From the NCBI GenBank assembly GCA_022712815.1, contig JAFLJW010000245.1, positions 1 through 9,317 on the forward strand: DNA of 9,317 nt. Reading direction: 5' to 3'. This DNA is from Pseudodesulfovibrio sp. Its GTDB lineage: Bacteria; Desulfobacterota; Desulfovibrionia; Desulfovibrionales; Desulfovibrionaceae. The translations under genes and the position numbers were made by a program. Of this stretch, positions 1-6,610 are shown piece after piece; the stretch's first letter is position 1; each line of letters opens with the position of its first letter. The notes beneath the pieces are model-generated. The model saw only the letters and a program-made list of their open reading frames with translations, did not search any database and was not told the DNA's origin.

Positions 1-66
1 TCTACTCACAGGACGATAAGAGCTGTAAGGAATTTTTTAAACACTCCATGGAAGGAGGTACGACTC

Positions 67-264
67 ATGGAAATTGCGAATCTTGAAGTTCAAAGTTCGG
101 ACGTAGCGGATCAGATGAAAAGTATTCGGAAGATCAAACTGCAGCGTCAGGTTCTCGAAGACCCCTCGATGGCTCGCCAGCTCGTCAAGGTCGAATCCAC
201 AGGGACCTATAACGCCAAGGGAAATGTCATTCAGGCAATTTCCGGGGATCTCGGTGACGCATAG
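67..264 (+). CDS. Small hypothetical protein, 65 aa
   Basis: I do not recognise this protein. It is 65 residues, with no signal peptide, membrane segment or cysteine, so it is probably a small cytoplasmic protein. Residues 1-37 look helical and charged; the C-terminal third is rich in Gly, Asn and Ser and looks less ordered. The ATG at 67 is chosen because a near-perfect ribosome binding site (GGAAGGAGGT, 50-59) lies 7 nt upstream. The same frame is open back to the window edge without a start codon, so a longer protein cannot be wholly excluded. A strong hairpin terminator begins 27 bases after the stop, which supports a real transcribed gene. The start of the N-terminus (MEIANL) faintly recalls small motility-associated proteins of the YjfB type, but I would not assign that function. 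Confidence 0.6.
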   Translation: MEIANLEVQSSDVADQMKSIRKIKLQRQVLEDPSMARQLVKVESTGTYNAKGNVIQAISGDLGDA

Positions 265-291
265 AAAAAAGGCCGGGAGACACGGCATACC

Positions 292-333
292 AAAAAAATA
301 GGCCGGATGACTGTTCATCCGGCCTATTTTTTT
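292..333. terminator. Bidirectional intrinsic terminator
   Basis: A perfect inverted repeat: arms 292-310 and 315-333 with a CTGT loop (311-314). The GC core is AGGCCGGATGA paired with TCATCCGGCCT, flanked by seven A on the left and eight T on the right (327-334). It therefore has a U-tract in both directions. It sits between the convergent 65-aa gene (stop at 264) and cobT (stop at 508), so it can end transcripts from both. Confidence 0.9.
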
Positions 334-349
334 TGCCTCCCCCCCCTCT

Positions 350-404
350 GCCTCATAAAACGAAAGCCCTGTGTAAAAAACACAGGGCTTTCGTTTTATG
401 AGGC
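350..404. repeat. Perfect 25-bp hairpin, probable second terminator
   Basis: Arms 350-374 and 380-404 are perfectly complementary over 25 bp around a five-A loop (375-379). The core pairs AAAGCCCTGTGT with ACACAGGGCTTT, followed on the plus strand by CGTTTT. It lies 16 bp from the terminator at 292-333 and on the cobT side. The likely role is terminating cobT transcription, but the length and perfection exceed what a terminator needs, so it could be or contain a palindromic repeat element. Confidence 0.65.
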
Positions 405-406
405 CA

Positions 407-495
407 ACCGCCGGAGGCTCGCTCGGGGTCAAGGGGCGCGCCCCTTGCAGGTCCAGGACAGCGTCCTGGTCCCCCGGAAGGGACCGCCGGTAGGC
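407..495. repeat. Cluster of short palindromes, REP-like
   Basis: Three palindromes lie nearly end to end: AAGGGGCGCGCCCCTT (431-446), CCAGGAC-agc-GTCCTGG (453-469) and GGTCCC-ccggaa-GGGACC (468-485). They are bracketed by a short direct repeat, ACCGCCGG followed by AGGC (407-418, and 483-495 with one inserted T). No coding potential is apparent. This layout resembles the GC-rich palindromic intergenic repeats common in Desulfovibrio genomes. Copy number cannot be judged from one window. Confidence 0.5.
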
Positions 496-507
496 CTCTT
501 CTCTACG

Positions 508-1578
508 CTAACTCCCGGCTTCGTCCACACCTGCATCGGCAAAGGTCGCCATTTTATTATACATATTGGCCGCACTCCTGACGAGATACATGGCACAAGC
601 GGCTCCGGTCCCTTCGCCCAGCCGGAAACCGAGGCTGAGCAACGGGTCGAGTCCCATGGCGTTGACAGCGGTGATATGACCGGGTTCGGCGGATGCATGG
701 CTGATGACGCAGTAGTCCTGAACTGTGGGGCAGATTTTCCAGGCAGCAGCATAGGCGGCGGTGGAGATGAACCCATCCACGCAGATGAGCTGACGATTCC
801 TTGCGCCACCGAGGATGAGACCTGTGAGGGTTGCTATTTCAAGACCACCGAGGGCGGCCAGAATTTTGAGGGGGTCGCCAGATTCAACGGCTGCTTTGTT
901 GGCAGCAAGTCCTTTACGAATGACAAGGGCCTTGCCGGCAACGCCGTCCTTGTCCAAACCAGTGCCGGGACCGGTCATGGATTCGGGATCAAGGCCGAGG
1001 TATGCGCAGTAAAGTGCGGTGGAAGGCGTGGTGTTGGAGATGCCCATGTCGCCGGTTCCAAGGACTTTGACTCCATCAGCATGGGCGCGATCAGCCAGGG
1101 AAACACCGAGCATGAGGGCCTTCAGGCACTGCTCATCCGTCATGGCCGGGCCCTGAGCGAGATTGGCTGTACCGGGCGCTATTTTTTCCTGAATCAGGTT
1201 TGGATGTTCATCGTAGGTTCCGCCGCAGGAACCGGCATCGACCACGTACAGTTGTGCTCCTGCGGTTTCAGCCAGAACGTTGATACCAGCCCCGCCGCCG
1301 AGAAAATTGAGCACCATCTGGCGCGTGACTTCCTGCGGGAAGAGGCTGACACCTTCGGCGTTGACACCATGATCTCCGGCCACGGTATAGATGCGCATGG
1401 GGTCGGCCTCAGGCGCTTGTCCCTCTTGAACAAGAAACATCTGCAAGGCCAGATCCTCAAGACGGCCAAGGCTTCCCTGAGGCTTGGTCAGGTTGTCGAG
1501 ATGGGCCTGACCTTTTTCGGCCAAAGAACGGTCAACGGGTTCAATCGCGCCAAGTACGGCATCGAAATCATTCTGCAT
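508..1578 (-). CDS. cobT: Nicotinate-nucleotide--dimethylbenzimidazole phosphoribosyltransferase (CobT)
   Basis: CobT transfers phosphoribose from nicotinate mononucleotide to the lower-ligand base (classically 5,6-dimethylbenzimidazole), giving the alpha-ribotide for late cobalamin assembly in the cytoplasm. At 356 residues it has the usual family length. Visible family motifs: TKPQGSLG (31-38), GDHGV (68-72), GGGAGIN (94-100), GDMGISNTT (176-184), SAEPGH (296-301) and LGEGTGAA (320-327). Glu322 in the last corresponds to the catalytic Glu of the Salmonella enzyme (Glu317). In GDMGISNTT an Asp stands where many homologues have Glu, a conservative change. The ATG at 1578 has AGGAGT (1588-1593) upstream. 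No other cobalamin gene is in the window, so it stands alone here, ending at the palindrome cluster. I see no cobalamin riboswitch in the short gap upstream. The identification is firm; the native base substrate is unknown. Confidence 0.95.
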   Translation of the reverse strand: MQNDFDAVLGAIEPVDRSLAEKGQAHLDNLTKPQGSLGRLEDLALQMFLVQEGQAPEADPMRIYTVAGDHGVNAEGVSLFPQEVTRQMVLNFLGGGAGINVLAETAGAQLYVVDAGSCGGTYDEHPNLIQEKIAPGTANLAQGPAMTDEQCLKALMLGVSLADRAHADGVKVLGTGDMGISNTTPSTALYCAYLGLDPESMTGPGTGLDKDGVAGKALVIRKGLAANKAAVESGDPLKILAALGGLEIATLTGLILGGARNRQLICVDGFISTAAYAAAWKICPTVQDYCVISHASAEPGHITAVNAMGLDPLLSLGFRLGEGTGAACAMYLVRSAANMYNKMATFADAGVDEAGS

Positions 1579-1613
1579 TATATGATCACTCCTGATGTAT
1601 TTTAAAGCTCAGG

Positions 1614-1643
1614 TTGAATACACCCCAGAGGGCCAACTGTAAA
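1614..1643 (+). promoter_or_regulatory. Possible weak sigma-70 promoter for the WcbI-like gene
   Basis: TTGAAT (1614-1619) and TGTAAA (1638-1643) are separated by 18 bp and each matches the -35 or -10 consensus at four of six positions. Position and direction fit the WcbI-like gene. Matches this weak are common by chance. Confidence 0.2.
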
Positions 1644-1740
1644 CAACGGAGGACATTAGAAAGGTTGAATGGATTGACCATACGTGGTAGGTCACCAAGA
1701 CTACTTTCACTGGATATTTCAATCATTTCCGGGACTGAAT

Positions 1741-2574
1741 ATGGGCAAGAAACTTTGCATCGTCCACGCCAATTGCCAGGGTGAACCGCTGATCCAGCGG
1801 CTCATGGCATGCCCTGAGTTTTCAATACGGTATGAATGTCTTTTAATTACCAACTACACTCGCGAACCAATCCCGGACGAGACGCTCGGGCAATGCACCC
1901 TGTTTCTCTACCAACACCTTGGAGCAAACTGGGATAATCTGGCATCAAAAGTCCTGCTCGACAAGCTCCCACCAGCAGCGCAGCACCTGTGCATCCCAAA
2001 CATGTTCTTCAAGGGATATTGGCCCCTGTGGAGCGGCAAGACCGGATTCGACTACCGTTGCTCCCACATGGACGAAATTATTTGCAAGAGGCTGCCTCCA
2101 GAAGAAACCGTCATGCTCTTACTCCATTCCAATGTTGCCGCATGGTATGACCTGCCAGCCTTGATGGAAGAAACCCTTGAGCTTGAACGAAACCGGGCAT
2201 CCCACACACCTATCCAATATCTGGATTTTCTGATTGAGAACTACGGCAAGGAACAATTGTTCAACACGATCAACCATCCGCGGGCCACGCTCATGAATCT
2301 AGTGGCAAAAGGCATCCTGGCCGAACTAAAATTTAAATTGCCAAAGGATGCGACCCTGAACGCCATCGGCGAGCCGTTCCCGGAATTCGAGCAACCCATC
2401 AACCCGAAAGTCGCAAAATTCTTTGGCTGGAATTTCGGTGGCCCGGAGACCGAGTACGAAATATACGGCAGAAAGCTGAACTTTGCCCGTTACGTATCCA
2501 ATTACGTTGTCGCACGCCGGGCAAAGATAAGTGATTTTATCGGATTCCTTCAGGGAGACAATATCGCCATCTAG
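1741..2574 (+). CDS. WcbI-like putative polysaccharide-modifying acyltransferase
   Basis: The 277-residue protein begins MGKKLCIVHANCQGEPL. A beta strand running into an N-C-Q-G motif (11-14) is the hallmark of the WcbI family, named for a Burkholderia capsule-biosynthesis protein and proposed to be an SGNH/acetyltransferase-like enzyme. The later NTINHP motif (175-180) also fits the family. No signal peptide or membrane segment is seen, so it is probably cytoplasmic, acting on a glycan precursor; the reaction is not established. I prefer the ATG at 1741, with a weak GGGA (1731-1734) upstream, because it puts the motif at the N-terminus as is usual. An in-frame GTG at 1684 would add 19 residues but lacks a good ribosome binding site. 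No other surface-polysaccharide gene is nearby. It ends 13 bp from the converging response regulator with no terminator visible. Confidence 0.65.
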   Translation: MGKKLCIVHANCQGEPLIQRLMACPEFSIRYECLLITNYTREPIPDETLGQCTLFLYQHLGANWDNLASKVLLDKLPPAAQHLCIPNMFFKGYWPLWSGKTGFDYRCSHMDEIICKRLPPEETVMLLLHSNVAAWYDLPALMEETLELERNRASHTPIQYLDFLIENYGKEQLFNTINHPRATLMNLVAKGILAELKFKLPKDATLNAIGEPFPEFEQPINPKVAKFFGWNFGGPETEYEIYGRKLNFARYVSNYVVARRAKISDFIGFLQGDNIAI

Positions 2575-2587
2575 AATCGGCCTTTCC

Positions 2588-3973
2588 CTACCGTTTCACC
2601 CCATGCTTTTTCAAAAGCTCGTACAGATACCCGCGTGAAACCCCGGCTAGTTCCGCTGCCTTGCTTATGTTTCGAGCAGTTCGCGCCAGCAACATCTCCA
2701 CATATTCCCGCTCCGCTTTGTCCCTGTAGACCTTGAGTGTCGGGAAAATCTCGCCATGAAACGGGCCGACACCTGAGTGCGCAACGCCCCCGGACTCACC
2801 GATATTCTGCTGCGCCGCATTGATCCGAATCCGGGTGGGCAAATGGCGGCTGTAAATGACCGGGCCATCCTGAGCTGCGGCCAGAGCACGGTTTACGGCG
2901 TGCTTGAGTTCACGCACGTTTCCCGGCCACTGATAGGCGCGCAAAGTCGTCCAGAATTCATCACTGACCGTCTTGTGACATCCATCGTGCTCAACGCATG
3001 CCTTTTCAATGAAATAACGCGTAAGCGGTTCCAAATCCTCCATGCGTTCGCACAGGGGCGGCAAAGTTACCGAGACACCGCGCAACCGGTACAAGAGATC
3101 CTTCCTGAACAATCCGAGCCGGGCCATTTCTTCCAAATCCTTGTTGGTGGCGACCACAAGACGAAAGTCTGATTCACTCTCTTTCTGGCCACCCACCGGC
3201 CGGTAGCGGCCTGTCTCAAGAACACGCAGAAAGGACGCCTGCATATCAAGAGGCAATTCACCCACCTCGTCCATGAACAGGGTGCCGCCGTGGGCCTGGG
3301 AAATGACCCCCTCCCGGCTGCGATCCGCGCCGGTGAACGCCCCCCTGACGTGACCGAAAAGCTGAGAACCGATCAAGGTGGGCGACAGAGATGCACAGTC
3401 CAAAGTGACGAAATCCTTTCCCGCACGACCACTGTTTTCGTGCACGGCCCGGGCAAAAAGTTCCTTGCCAGTCCCGGTCTCGCCGAAAATCATGGCCGTG
3501 ACATCCATTCGCGCTGCCTCGTCGATCTTGGACAGGCATTGAATAAGCTGTGGACTGGAACCGATGATCCCGGGGAGACGAGCAGATACGACCGAAGCGA
3601 CAGAACGGTGCTCACGGTAAGTGACCACGTCGCGCACGGACTGTTCAATCTTGTCCACGGTCAGCGGCTTGGTCAGATACTCCCAACCGCCCTGCTGAAG
3701 AACACTGGCCGCGCCGGACAACTCCCCGTGACCGGTGATGACGATGATCTCCGGCATGGAAGGCAATCCCTTGAAACGGGCCAGTTCCTCAATGCCGTTG
3801 CCATCGGGCAGCAAAACATCAAGAAAGATCACGTCATGCCCGCCCGCCCCGGCCTTGACCCAACCCTCGGCCAATGACCCGGCAGCCTCGAAATCGTGAC
3901 CCAATCCGGTTGCGACATCACCAAAAAGGACATGCATCATCTGCTCGTCGTCAATGAGGAGTATTTTTGCCAT
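2588..3973 (-). CDS. Sigma-54-dependent response regulator, NtrC type
   Basis: A 461-residue transcriptional activator with three domains. The receiver (about 1-118) has the acidic pair D8-D9, phospho-acceptor D52, T80 and K102. The AAA+ sigma-54 activation domain (about 135-365) has Walker A GETGTGKE (164-171), the sigma-54 contact loop GAFTGA intact (211-216) and Walker B ending D235-E236. The C-terminal Fis-type helix-turn-helix (about 433-461) includes NISKAAELAGVSRGYLYELL. All residues needed for phosphorylation, ATP hydrolysis and sigma-54 contact are present. Its ATG directly abuts the stop of the upstream kinase gene (TAGATG), with GGAGG inside the kinase end, implying translational coupling and a cognate pair. 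The likely target is the divergent cytochrome operon, whose upstream region carries a sigma-54-like promoter and paired 17-bp elements. Domain calls are certain; the target is inferred. Confidence 0.95.
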   Translation of the reverse strand: MAKILLIDDEQMMHVLFGDVATGLGHDFEAAGSLAEGWVKAGAGGHDVIFLDVLLPDGNGIEELARFKGLPSMPEIIVITGHGELSGAASVLQQGGWEYLTKPLTVDKIEQSVRDVVTYREHRSVASVVSARLPGIIGSSPQLIQCLSKIDEAARMDVTAMIFGETGTGKELFARAVHENSGRAGKDFVTLDCASLSPTLIGSQLFGHVRGAFTGADRSREGVISQAHGGTLFMDEVGELPLDMQASFLRVLETGRYRPVGGQKESESDFRLVVATNKDLEEMARLGLFRKDLLYRLRGVSVTLPPLCERMEDLEPLTRYFIEKACVEHDGCHKTVSDEFWTTLRAYQWPGNVRELKHAVNRALAAAQDGPVIYSRHLPTRIRINAAQQNIGESGGVAHSGVGPFHGEIFPTLKVYRDKAEREYVEMLLARTARNISKAAELAGVSRGYLYELLKKHGVKR

Positions 3974-6265
3974 CTATGCCTCCAAAAGCTTGCCGAGTGC
4001 AGTCATGGCCGATTCACTCTCTTGCCTGAGCCTGTCAAACAATTCGGGAACCTCGGCCAGCCGCTCATCCCGCACAGCCATTTCCAGAGCCTGAGCAACA
4101 CCGGCCATTTCAACGGCCTGAATCATGCCCGCCGAATTATTCAGCCCGTGGGCCAGACGCAATACCTCGACCATATTGCCGGTGGCAATGTGCTCTGCCA
4201 TATCCGCCAGCTTGGGCGGAGTGTCGTCCAGAAAGGTGACGGCCAGCTTGTCAAACAAAGCCTGATTGTTGCCGAGCCGAACAAGGGCCGCATCCACGTC
4301 AAGGACTGTCTCCGCGCCAGTCGATTCCGATGTCACTGGCGAATCATCACTGGTTTTATCATCATCTTGACTGGCTGAATGTTGGGCCACGGCCATGAGC
4401 AGATCATGGCTTGCAAGGGGCTTGACCACATAGCCGGACATGCCCGCTTCAAGACATTTTTCCTTGTCGCCCTGCACGGCAAAGGCCGTGGCCGCGATGA
4501 TCGGAATGGTGCGTCCGGCCTCACCTGTTTCGCCAGCGCGAATGCGGCGGGTCGCCTCCAGACCGTCCATCTGCGGCATCTGAACATCCATGAACACGAT
4601 GTCGAAATGATCTTTTTGCATGATTTCCAGAGCTTCCCTGCCGTTCTCGGCCAGGATCACTTCATGCCCGGCCTCTTCCAGAACCTCCTTGGCAAAGGTC
4701 TGGTTGAGAGGATTGTCCTCGGCCACCAGTATTCGGTTCGGCGGGACGGATGGGACCTCGACCTCTTCAATTTCTTCGACGGCTTGATCGGCCTCGGCTT
4801 CACCGGGCAGCTCAAGAATAACATCAAAGGTAAAAGCCGCTCCCCGACCGGGAACACTGGAGACGGAAATAGTCCCGCCCATCATGGTCACGAGCTGACT
4901 GCATATGGCCAGCCCAAGCCCGGACCCCTCGTGCTTCTTGGCGTAGGAATCATCCACCTGCCGGAAGCTCTCGAAAATGTATGGCTGCTCGTCTTCAGGA
5001 ACGCCGATGCCGGTGTCCTCCACCTCCACCTTGAGCCTGATTTTCTCAGTGGGATCAAGATTTTTGCCGGTCAGATCGGAATCGAGCGACATGTGTACCA
5101 CCACATATCCCTTCTGTGTGAACTTGACAGCATTGCCCACCAGATTGGTGACCACCTGCTTGAGCCTGAAGGCATCGCCCTTGAGCAGCCTGGGGACGTC
5201 ATCGGCCACATCTCCGCCCAGCGAAAGTCCTTTGTTGGCACTCTCGAAACGAAAAATATTGAGCGAATCATCCAGAATCTTTCGGATGTCAAAGGTCTTT
5301 TCGGAAAGCTCCAACCGCCCGGATTCAAGGCGTGAAAAATCAGTGATGTCGGTGATGATTTCGAGCAGGGTCCAGGCCGAGTGACGAACCATGTCCGCAT
5401 ATCGCCCCTGGGTCTGGCCCAGTCCCTTTTTCTGCATCAGCTCGGTCATGCCCATGATGCCGTTGAGCGGTGTACGCATGTCGTGGCTCATGTTGGCCAA
5501 AAACACGGACTTGGTTCGATTGGCCTTTTCAGCCTCTTCCCGCTTCTTCTGAATCTGGTAAGTGGACCCGCAGATGCCCACGAAACCGACGAGAAAAATG
5601 AGGGTAAATGCTATGTGGGTCTGGGCCACAGAGCTTTTGCGAGCCTGAATGAGGGGGGCTGCGGAAAACGAAACAGAGATACCGCCGAGGATGGCCTTGT
5701 CCGCATGGCCGTAATCGGCATGACACCGCATACATTGTTTTTCCGCATAAAGAGGAGCTATGTACCGAAATACCTGACCATTCCGGCTCTCCACCATCTC
5801 GAACTTCTCTTTGGCTCCCTCCTTGAACTCATGAAGGGCAAGGGCCTCCCAATTATCCGCCCTGTTCCCGGGGCGGACAGGGTCAAGGCTGGTAATATGA
5901 AACTGAACCTCATGATCTTTCTGGGCAATAGTCGAGAGCTGGCGGGTCATATAGGCTGGATTGATCTTGGTCAGGATGCCGCCCTGAGTAGTCTCGATGG
6001 TCTGATCTTTCTTCCTGAGAAAGGGGTTGGGCGGATTGTCCGGGGTCGCCAAAACATACACGCCACCGTGGCCCGCATTCCATGAACGGGTAACGACCAC
6101 CTGCTGAAAAAAGGCTTTGGCCTCGCGCTTGGCCATGCTGGCCACGTGCGACCGCTCAGAGCGCACCGACCACAGGGCAAGCACAAACAGGAACAAGAGC
6201 CACAGCATCCCAAGCCCCAGCGGCCAGATCAGCCGCCCTTTAACGGACATGCCTTTCGACTTCAC
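3974..6265 (-). CDS. Hybrid sensor histidine kinase with periplasmic haem-c (DUF3365/Tll0287-like) sensor
   Basis: A 763-residue membrane kinase. In order: transmembrane helix (about 11-33); periplasmic domain (about 35-212) of the DUF3365/Tll0287-like type with one haem c motif CMRCH (178-182); second helix (about 215-236); HisKA with phospho-acceptor H261 in SHDMRTPLN; HATPase with N374/N378, DTGIG (418-422), FESF (431-434) and GSGLGL (447-452); receiver (about 511-625) with E517-D518, D560 and K615; C-terminal HPt (about 655-760) with H706. This predicts a phosphorelay H261 to D560 to H706 to D52 of the adjacent regulator. The HPt motif reads HGLNNS where HxLKGS is usual. The start is GTG at 6265, six bases after GGGGGA; an ATG at 6250 is less well placed. 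The haem suggests sensing of redox state or a haem ligand such as NO, nitrite or hydroxylamine. The ligand is inferred, not shown. Confidence 0.93.
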   Translation of the reverse strand: MKSKGMSVKGRLIWPLGLGMLWLLFLFVLALWSVRSERSHVASMAKREAKAFFQQVVVTRSWNAGHGGVYVLATPDNPPNPFLRKKDQTIETTQGGILTKINPAYMTRQLSTIAQKDHEVQFHITSLDPVRPGNRADNWEALALHEFKEGAKEKFEMVESRNGQVFRYIAPLYAEKQCMRCHADYGHADKAILGGISVSFSAAPLIQARKSSVAQTHIAFTLIFLVGFVGICGSTYQIQKKREEAEKANRTKSVFLANMSHDMRTPLNGIMGMTELMQKKGLGQTQGRYADMVRHSAWTLLEIITDITDFSRLESGRLELSEKTFDIRKILDDSLNIFRFESANKGLSLGGDVADDVPRLLKGDAFRLKQVVTNLVGNAVKFTQKGYVVVHMSLDSDLTGKNLDPTEKIRLKVEVEDTGIGVPEDEQPYIFESFRQVDDSYAKKHEGSGLGLAICSQLVTMMGGTISVSSVPGRGAAFTFDVILELPGEAEADQAVEEIEEVEVPSVPPNRILVAEDNPLNQTFAKEVLEEAGHEVILAENGREALEIMQKDHFDIVFMDVQMPQMDGLEATRRIRAGETGEAGRTIPIIAATAFAVQGDKEKCLEAGMSGYVVKPLASHDLLMAVAQHSASQDDDKTSDDSPVTSESTGAETVLDVDAALVRLGNNQALFDKLAVTFLDDTPPKLADMAEHIATGNMVEVLRLAHGLNNSAGMIQAVEMAGVAQALEMAVRDERLAEVPELFDRLRQESESAMTALGKLLEA

Positions 6266-6335
6266 GACCTATCCCCCGAATCTGCCCTACCCGGAGCCGC
6301 CGGGTGAGCATTTTTGTCATATATACCAAACATCA

Positions 6336-6372
6336 GTCAGTAATACATGACATACGTCAGCAATAAATGACA
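6336..6372. promoter_or_regulatory. Paired upstream activator-like elements
   Basis: Two 17-bp elements, GTCAGTAATACATGACA (6336-6352) and GTCAGCAATAAATGACA (6356-6372), differ at two positions and are spaced 20 bp start to start, about two helical turns. Each has inverted half-sites GTCA-N8-TGAC, as expected for a dimeric activator. A further TGTCAT at 6315-6320 may be an extra half-site. They lie about 95-130 bp upstream of the -24 element of the cytochrome promoter and about 70 bp from the kinase start. They are good candidates for binding by the adjacent NtrC-type regulator, possibly including autoregulation. Confidence 0.55.
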
Positions 6373-6427
6373 CCTTTTTTGTGATTAGGCTTTGAATTGT
6401 CCGTGTTAAAATCCATCAACCATTGGC

Positions 6428-6440
6428 AATCATCAGTTTA
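6428..6440 (+). promoter_or_regulatory. Possible IHF site
   Basis: AATCATCAGTTTA matches the IHF consensus WATCARNNNNTTR except for one T in the R position. It lies in AT-rich DNA between the paired activator elements and the -24/-12 promoter, where a DNA-bending site would be expected. Single-mismatch hits are common in AT-rich DNA. Confidence 0.25.
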
Positions 6441-6465
6441 AAATAATAACGAAAAAAAACCCCTA

Positions 6466-6481
6466 TGGCATGGAACTTGTT
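6466..6481 (+). promoter_or_regulatory. Sigma-54 (-24/-12)-like promoter for the cytochrome operon
   Basis: TGGCATGGAACTTGTT matches the sigma-54 consensus TGGCAC-N5-TTGCW with correct 10-nt spacing between the GG (6467-6468) and the -12 dinucleotide (6479-6480). The deviations are T for C in the -24 box and GT for the normally conserved GC at -12. Transcription would start near 6492, leaving a leader of about 119 nt before the ATG at 6611. The call is strengthened by the divergent sigma-54 activator gene and the paired upstream elements. Confidence 0.5.
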
Positions 6482-6610
6482 GTAAGGTGACTACTGTATT
6501 TTCTGTTTGGTCCGTTGATCGTTTGACGGCCAGACACGTGAGGTTGGCTGAGGCTTGCGATCTTATAGTCGCTTCGGGAACAAGTTCAACTGCAAGGAAG
6601 GGATGTATGA

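Noticed and set aside
3..86. Possible C-terminus of an upstream gene in frame 3, stop at 84-86
   Set aside because: Only about 27 codons are visible with no recognisable motif, it would overlap the start of the 65-aa gene by 20 bases, and open frames this short are expected by chance.
37..432. A 131-codon minus-strand frame over the palindrome cluster
   Set aside because: It crosses two terminators and the 65-aa gene. Its near-repeated peptide segments come simply from translating both arms of perfect inverted repeats.
307..1605. A 432-codon plus-strand open frame, longer than cobT
   Set aside because: It is antisense to cobT, whose product carries all the CobT motifs at the right length. 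The plus-strand translation shows no recognisable domain and starts inside a terminator hairpin.
1579..1740. Cobalamin riboswitch upstream of cobT
   Set aside because: The gap to the divergent gene is only about 160 bp and I could not find B12-box or other conserved core sequence on the minus strand.
4379..5335. A 318-codon plus-strand frame inside the kinase gene (others at 5381-6085 and 3290-3877)
   Set aside because: These are antisense shadows of the kinase and regulator genes, produced by GC-biased third positions. They lack ribosome binding sites and domains.
6545..6558. TGGC...TTGC pair resembling a sigma-54 promoter
   Set aside because: The GG-to-GC distance is 9 nt instead of 10, and sigma-54 promoters do not tolerate this well. 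The box at 6466-6481 has correct spacing.
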